Of a stretch of 64,000 bases of DNA, positions 60,185 through 64,000 are shown one piece after another. The stretch comes from Kribbella sandramycini. GTDB lineage: Bacteria; Actinomycetota; Actinomycetes; Propionibacteriales; Kribbellaceae. The notes beneath the pieces are model-generated. The model was not told where the DNA came from. It saw nothing but the letters and a program-made list of their open reading frames with translations, and ran no database searches. The first letter of the stretch is position 1. Every line of letters starts with the position of its first letter. The stretch lies in the NCBI RefSeq assembly GCF_013131805.1, contig NZ_JABJRC010000003.1:744001-808000 (forward strand), read 5' to 3'. The position numbers were made by a program, and so were the translations under genes.

Positions 60185-62799
60185 TCGATCCGCGCCACCA
60201 TCGGCAGCCGCGACCGCGTCAGAACCCAAGCCAACAAGGCCGCGAACAGCGGCACGGCCAGCACGATGGCGCCCAGCTCCAGCCACGGCACCGCAAAACT
60301 CGGCGACCCGAACGCCGCGTGCGCCGTGTACCCGTACAGCGCCCCGACCCCCACCCCGAGCACACACCCCAACTGCCCCAACACCCAAGCCTGCGCCGCC
60401 GCCAGATTGCGCCGCCGATGCGGCGAGGCCCCCACCGCGGCCAACGTCGCCAGATCAGCCCGCCCCTCCGCCGCCGACAACGAGACCGAGATCGTGACGC
60501 CGATCAACGTCACGACGGTCGCGGCCACCAGCACCCAGAGCAGGCGGGTGTTCGCCGTGCTCTGGAAGCCCTGCTCGAGCCGGATCGACCGTTCGTGGCC
60601 CAGTAGTTGATCGACTGCGGCGAGTTGGTTCTCGGTCGGCAACTCCGACAACTGGTACTCGACCCGGTACGTCTCTACCCGGCCGAGCTTCGCGGCGGCG
60701 TCCGGGCTGATCAACGCTTGCCCGCTGAGGCTCTCGTGCGGCGGCAATGCGCCGACGTACGACGCCTGGTGCGAAACACCCTGCTTCGGATCGTCGGGAT
60801 CACCACCGACCCGGACCGACCCGGTGGTGCTGATATCGGCCTGCGGCAACACGATTTCGCCGGCCCGCAGCCGTGCCGCGATCTGCGGTGCCTCGCCGCC
60901 CAGCCGCTCCACATAGGCCGGCTCGGCGACCAGCAGCCCGGCGTACCCGCCCGTGACGCCTTCGACGGTCCCTTGAACCGTCAGGTAGGCGGGCCGTCCG
61001 GGGGGGCTGTCAGGTGCCGTGACCTGGCCGAAGCGGTAGGTGTGGGTCACCGGCAGATGTCCGGCGATCCGCCGTTCGAGGTCGGCCGAGTAGGGAACTG
61101 GGCCCGTCGCTCCGAAGTCGAACTGCAGGGTCGCGTTCCCTGGTAGCCCGGACGGGATGTAGCCGGCAGCCTCGGCTGCGGTGTAGTTGGCTCCGGCGAA
61201 GGCAGCCGCGGCTGTCGCCGCCACCGACATCATGATCGCCGCCGCGGCCGGAGCCGTCCGGTGCCGATGCCGCGCGGCATCCCGGACGGCGAGACGTCCG
61301 CTCAGCGGCAGTCGGCGGGCCGACGCAGCCAGGACGCCGACCAGCCCAGGCAGCATCCAGATCACCCCGGAGATGGCCAGCGTGATGCCGAGCAGGACCA
61401 GTGCGATCGGAACGGTCGGCGTGACACCGGAGACGTAGCTCGCTCCACCCGCGGCCGCTCGCCGGGCATCGGCGAGCTCCGAGACGAGCATCGCTGATCC
61501 GGCCGCCACCAGGGCGACGCCGCAGAGCACGAGCAGCACCGCCGCGAGTCGGATCCGGTTCTGCTGGGCTGTCTTGGCGAACCGGCCGGACAATGCGGCC
61601 ATCGGCGTCTGCCGGCCGGCGTTGACGGCCGGAATGACAGCCGCCGCCAGCCCGGACAGCAAGCCCACCAGCACGATCGTGACCATTCCTGCCCACGGGA
61701 TCTGCCAGCTCTGGAAGACCATCCCGAGCACGCGGTCCCAGAACGGCCGCGCGATCGCCAGTGCGAGAGCTGCCGTGCCGAGACCGGCCGTGACGCCGAC
61801 CACCCCCGCGAACAGCCCCTGGAGCAGCACGACGCGGCGGACGTCGCGCGCAGTGCCGCCGGCGACCAGGACCAGGCCGAGTTCCCGCGTCTGCCGGCGT
61901 GCGCCGACTGCGAACGCCGTACCGGCCAGCAGCACGATCTCCAGGACGCCGAAGCCGATCGCGACGCCCATCGCGGCGTACGGCCCGGCCCGCTCGTAGC
62001 TGCGGCCGAACTCGGTCGGCGGCGGATCCACGATGTTTGCTCTTGGCAACAGATAGAGACCGGTCTCGGCCAGCGGCGTGATCAGCGACTGCGGATCGAC
62101 GGCTGCCGGTAGATCGAGCAGGTACCTGGCCTCCAGCCGGCCGCCCGGTGGGACCAGGGTGGTGCCGGGCGCGGCGAAGATCCGCCGCTGCGCCGGATCG
62201 CGCAAGGTCCGGGCCAGCCCGACCACCTGGTACTGCGTGCCTTTCGCGGTGCTGAGCGTGCCGCCGATGCCGATACCGAGGTGGTCCGCGAGGACCGGCG
62301 AGATCGCGACCTCGTTGGCCGCGGTCGCGAACCGTCCTTCGTCCAGCTGGATCGTGCCGGCCAGTAACGGGCTCTGGCCGTCGCCGGTCTGGACGCCGAC
62401 GGTGATGACCGTGGTCGGGCTCTTGAGCTCCACGCGGCCGTCGTCCGCGAACGGCCGGGCGATGCCGGTGCCCGCGGGTAACAACGGCTTGGGGTCGAAC
62501 GTCGCCGGATCCCTGACTTCTTTCGCGTCCAGTGCCGCGCCCGGAATGTAGTCCAGTGTCGGCGAGCCGAAACTCGTGTCCAGCTTGGAGTACGACGTGA
62601 CGTCGACCCGCGCGTCGGCCTGGCCGATCAGGGTGCGGGCCAGGGTTTCGCCGGTCGGGCTCACCGACCGTGCGGTGACGCCGAGCCAGGTGGCGGCGAA
62701 GACGGGGAGGCCGATCAGTGCGGCGACGAGCAGGGTGCGGCCGATGGATTTGCGGGTGGTGCGCCGGGCGATCCGCAGGGGTGGGCCCCAGCTGCCCAT
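60181..62799 (-). CDS. FtsX-like ABC transporter permease, large
   Basis: 872 residues. A first helix near 18-38, a large extracytoplasmic domain to about 285, three helices, a further set after about 410 with a second periplasmic part, and three C-terminal helices. This is the MacB/LolC-type FtsX permease with two repeats. Start overlaps the ATPase gene stop (TGATG). With the ATPase and PadR gene it forms a stress-type export or mechanotransmission operon. Substrate unknown. Confidence 0.9.
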   Translation of the reverse strand: MGSWGPPLRIARRTTRKSIGRTLLVAALIGLPVFAATWLGVTARSVSPTGETLARTLIGQADARVDVTSYSKLDTSFGSPTLDYIPGAALDAKEVRDPATFDPKPLLPAGTGIARPFADDGRVELKSPTTVITVGVQTGDGQSPLLAGTIQLDEGRFATAANEVAISPVLADHLGIGIGGTLSTAKGTQYQVVGLARTLRDPAQRRIFAAPGTTLVPPGGRLEARYLLDLPAAVDPQSLITPLAETGLYLLPRANIVDPPPTEFGRSYERAGPYAAMGVAIGFGVLEIVLLAGTAFAVGARRQTRELGLVLVAGGTARDVRRVVLLQGLFAGVVGVTAGLGTAALALAIARPFWDRVLGMVFQSWQIPWAGMVTIVLVGLLSGLAAAVIPAVNAGRQTPMAALSGRFAKTAQQNRIRLAAVLLVLCGVALVAAGSAMLVSELADARRAAAGGASYVSGVTPTVPIALVLLGITLAISGVIWMLPGLVGVLAASARRLPLSGRLAVRDAARHRHRTAPAAAAIMMSVAATAAAAFAGANYTAAEAAGYIPSGLPGNATLQFDFGATGPVPYSADLERRIAGHLPVTHTYRFGQVTAPDSPPGRPAYLTVQGTVEGVTGGYAGLLVAEPAYVERLGGEAPQIAARLRAGEIVLPQADISTTGSVRVGGDPDDPKQGVSHQASYVGALPPHESLSGQALISPDAAAKLGRVETYRVEYQLSELPTENQLAAVDQLLGHERSIRLEQGFQSTANTRLLWVLVAATVVTLIGVTISVSLSAAEGRADLATLAAVGASPHRRRNLAAAQAWVLGQLGCVLGVGVGALYGYTAHAAFGSPSFAVPWLELGAIVLAVPLFAALLAWVLTRSRLPMVARID

Positions 62800-63521
62800 C
62801 AGCGGCTCTCCTGGAGCAGGGAGTCGGCCGCGGGGAGCGGGCCGGCCTGGCCTACCAGCACGCCATCGCGAAGGTAGAGGACGCGATCGGCCCAGGCGGC
62901 GTGCCGGGCGTCGTGGGTGACGAGGACGCCGGCGATCCCGTGCTGGTCGCAGCGGTCGCGGAGTAGCCGGAGGACGGCCTCGCCGGTTTCGGAGTCGAGG
63001 GCGCCGGTGGGCTCGTCGGCGAGCAGGAGCCGGCGTTCGCCGACGATGGCCCGGGCGATCGCGACGCGTTGCCGCTGACCACCCGACATGTCCTCGGGAA
63101 ACCGGTCGGCGAGTTCATCGATCCCCACCTCCTGGAGTGCGGCTTCGGCGTACTTGCGAGCGGCCCGGGTCCGGGTCCCGTCCAGCTCGAGTGGGAGCGC
63201 GACGTTCTCGGCGGCGGTCAGGGCGGGGATCAGGTTGAAGTCCTGGAAGACGTAGCCGATCCGGCGCCGGCGCAGCGCGGCCACCGCCGAGCGGCCGAGC
63301 GTGGCAATATCGTTGCCGTCGACAAGTATTTCGCCGCTGGTCGGCTGGTCCAGCCCGCCGGCGCAGGTGAGCAGGGTCGACTTGCCGGAGCCGGACGGCC
63401 CCATCACCGCGACCAGCTCGCCGGGCGCGACCGCCAGCGAAACGTCGCGTAACGCGTGCACCGCCTGCTCTCCGGCGCCGTGTGTTCGGGTCAGACCCCG
63501 GATGTCGAGAATCGCGCTCAC
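62799..63521 (-). CDS. ABC transporter ATP-binding protein (LolD/MacB type)
   Basis: 240 residues. Walker A GPSGSGKST, Q-loop YVFQDFNLIP, signature MSGGQRQRVAIARAI, Walker B LLLADEPTGALDS and H-loop VTHDARHA, all canonical for the FtsX-partner ATPases. GTG start overlapping the PadR stop (GTGA). Drives the FtsX-like permease that follows. Confidence 0.95.
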   Translation of the reverse strand: MSAILDIRGLTRTHGAGEQAVHALRDVSLAVAPGELVAVMGPSGSGKSTLLTCAGGLDQPTSGEILVDGNDIATLGRSAVAALRRRRIGYVFQDFNLIPALTAAENVALPLELDGTRTRAARKYAEAALQEVGIDELADRFPEDMSGGQRQRVAIARAIVGERRLLLADEPTGALDSETGEAVLRLLRDRCDQHGIAGVLVTHDARHAAWADRVLYLRDGVLVGQAGPLPAADSLLQESR

Positions 63522-64000
63522 CGGTTCGCCTCCGCGGGATCCGCGGCCGGTTCGGCGTACTGTTCGGGCGGCTTCGCCGGGCGACCGCGATGCCGTAACA
63601 GCATCGCCTCGCAGTGGTCGAGCCAGCGGATCTCGGCTTCGGCGGCGAAGATCATCGACTCCAGCACCAGCAGCCAGGAGATCTCCCCCTCCCGATCGCC
63701 GCGCTTCAACCGGGTCAGCTCCTGCAGCGACTGCATCGTCGCCGCGCGCTGCCGTTGGACGACGGCGCTCACATCCACCCCGGGAGCGGCCAGCGCGAGC
63801 GCCAGCTTGATCGCCAACTCGTCCCGCGGCCGCGACTCGCGCGTCACCGGAGTCTCGAACCAGACGGCTAGCTCGGCCCGACCGGCGTCCGTGATCTCGT
63901 AGCGCGACCGGCCGTCGTCCGCCACCGGCTCGGCCGCGGCGCGCACCAGCCCGTCCCGCTCCAGCCGGGTCAGCGTCGTGTAGACCTGCCCGATGTTCAG
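63518..64000 (-). CDS. PadR family transcriptional regulator, 5' end cut by window
   Basis: 160 residues visible; the N-terminus is beyond the right edge. The winged helix is seen from the first visible codons: LNIGQVYTTLTRLERDGLV, then DDGRSRYEITDAGRAELAVWF, then a helical C-terminal dimer domain. First gene of a PadR-ATPase-FtsX operon, which it most likely represses itself. Confidence 0.9.
   Translation of the reverse strand: MNIGQVYTTLTRLERDGLVRAAAEPVADDGRSRYEITDAGRAELAVWFETPVTRESRPRDELAIKLALALAAPGVDVSAVVQRQRAATMQSLQELTRLKRGDREGEISWLLVLESMIFAAEAEIRWLDHCEAMLLRHRGRPAKPPEQYAEPAADPAEANR

Noticed and set aside
1..64000. Phage, integrative element or biosynthetic cluster
   Set aside because: No integrase, capsid, intact transposase, PKS/NRPS or terpene synthase pattern was seen; genes are mostly core or common accessory metabolism.

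Overview
This is about 64 kb of very GC-rich DNA from an actinobacterium. Supporting signs are a WhiB-like protein, a Bpa-type proteasome activator, the actinobacterial families DUF3152, DUF4446 and DUF5926, many GTG and a few TTG starts, and C/G-ending codons throughout. A Kribbella-like member of the Propionibacteriales is my best guess, by inference only. The window is chromosomal and mostly metabolic. I saw no rRNA, tRNA, CRISPR array, integrase, intact transposase or prophage. Both ends cut genes: a molybdopterin oxidoreductase on the left and a PadR regulator on the right.

Layout, 1-24 kb: MarR regulator; an orphan TrbL/VirB6-like membrane protein with a small partner; a phosphoesterase, a GNAT and an HMG-CoA lyase; a gene-poor stretch holding three copies of a 60-bp repeat, an EcsC protein and an extremely C-rich spacer; aat; a TetR/F420-reductase-like divergent pair with palindromic operators; a decayed DUF1016 nuclease fragment between two perfect hairpins; adenosine deaminase; an alcohol dehydrogenase; two shortened SDR proteins around a TetR gene; an acyltransferase; a GlxA-type regulator facing a small membrane protein; a methyltransferase, Fpg/Nei glycosylase, secreted trypsin-like protease and rhodanese; a 1097-residue secreted phosphodiester glycosidase/metallophosphoesterase; and an LD-carboxypeptidase.

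24-44 kb: S9 peptidase; a heterodimeric ABC exporter; an MFS exporter; a RelA/SpoT-domain protein divergent from an AAA ATPase across a CTAG-rich operator region; DUF3152 protease-like protein; a TPP riboswitch controlling a CytX-like permease; a sigma factor coupled to an O6-alkylguanine methyltransferase; then a leader-peptide-controlled sulfur operon (flavin reductase, ABC importer, two-component flavin monooxygenase) ending at a strong terminator.

44-64 kb: glycerophosphodiesterase; anti-sigma-like ATPase; DUF5926; arginine deiminase with a palindromic upstream region; a GT2/GT-C glycosyltransferase/cupin operon; larC-larB (nickel-pincer cofactor); DUF4446; a PAP2-diacylglycerol kinase fusion; serS with a HAD phosphatase; a long WhiB-like protein with an extra helix-turn-helix; a second HAD phosphatase that shares an 18-bp inverted repeat with the convergent bpa gene; a CGNR-type regulator; and a PadR-ABC-FtsX operon.

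Cross-cutting observation: the + strand repeatedly switches abruptly from very C-rich to very G-rich, always in that left-to-right order, sometimes at gene ends and sometimes inside genes.
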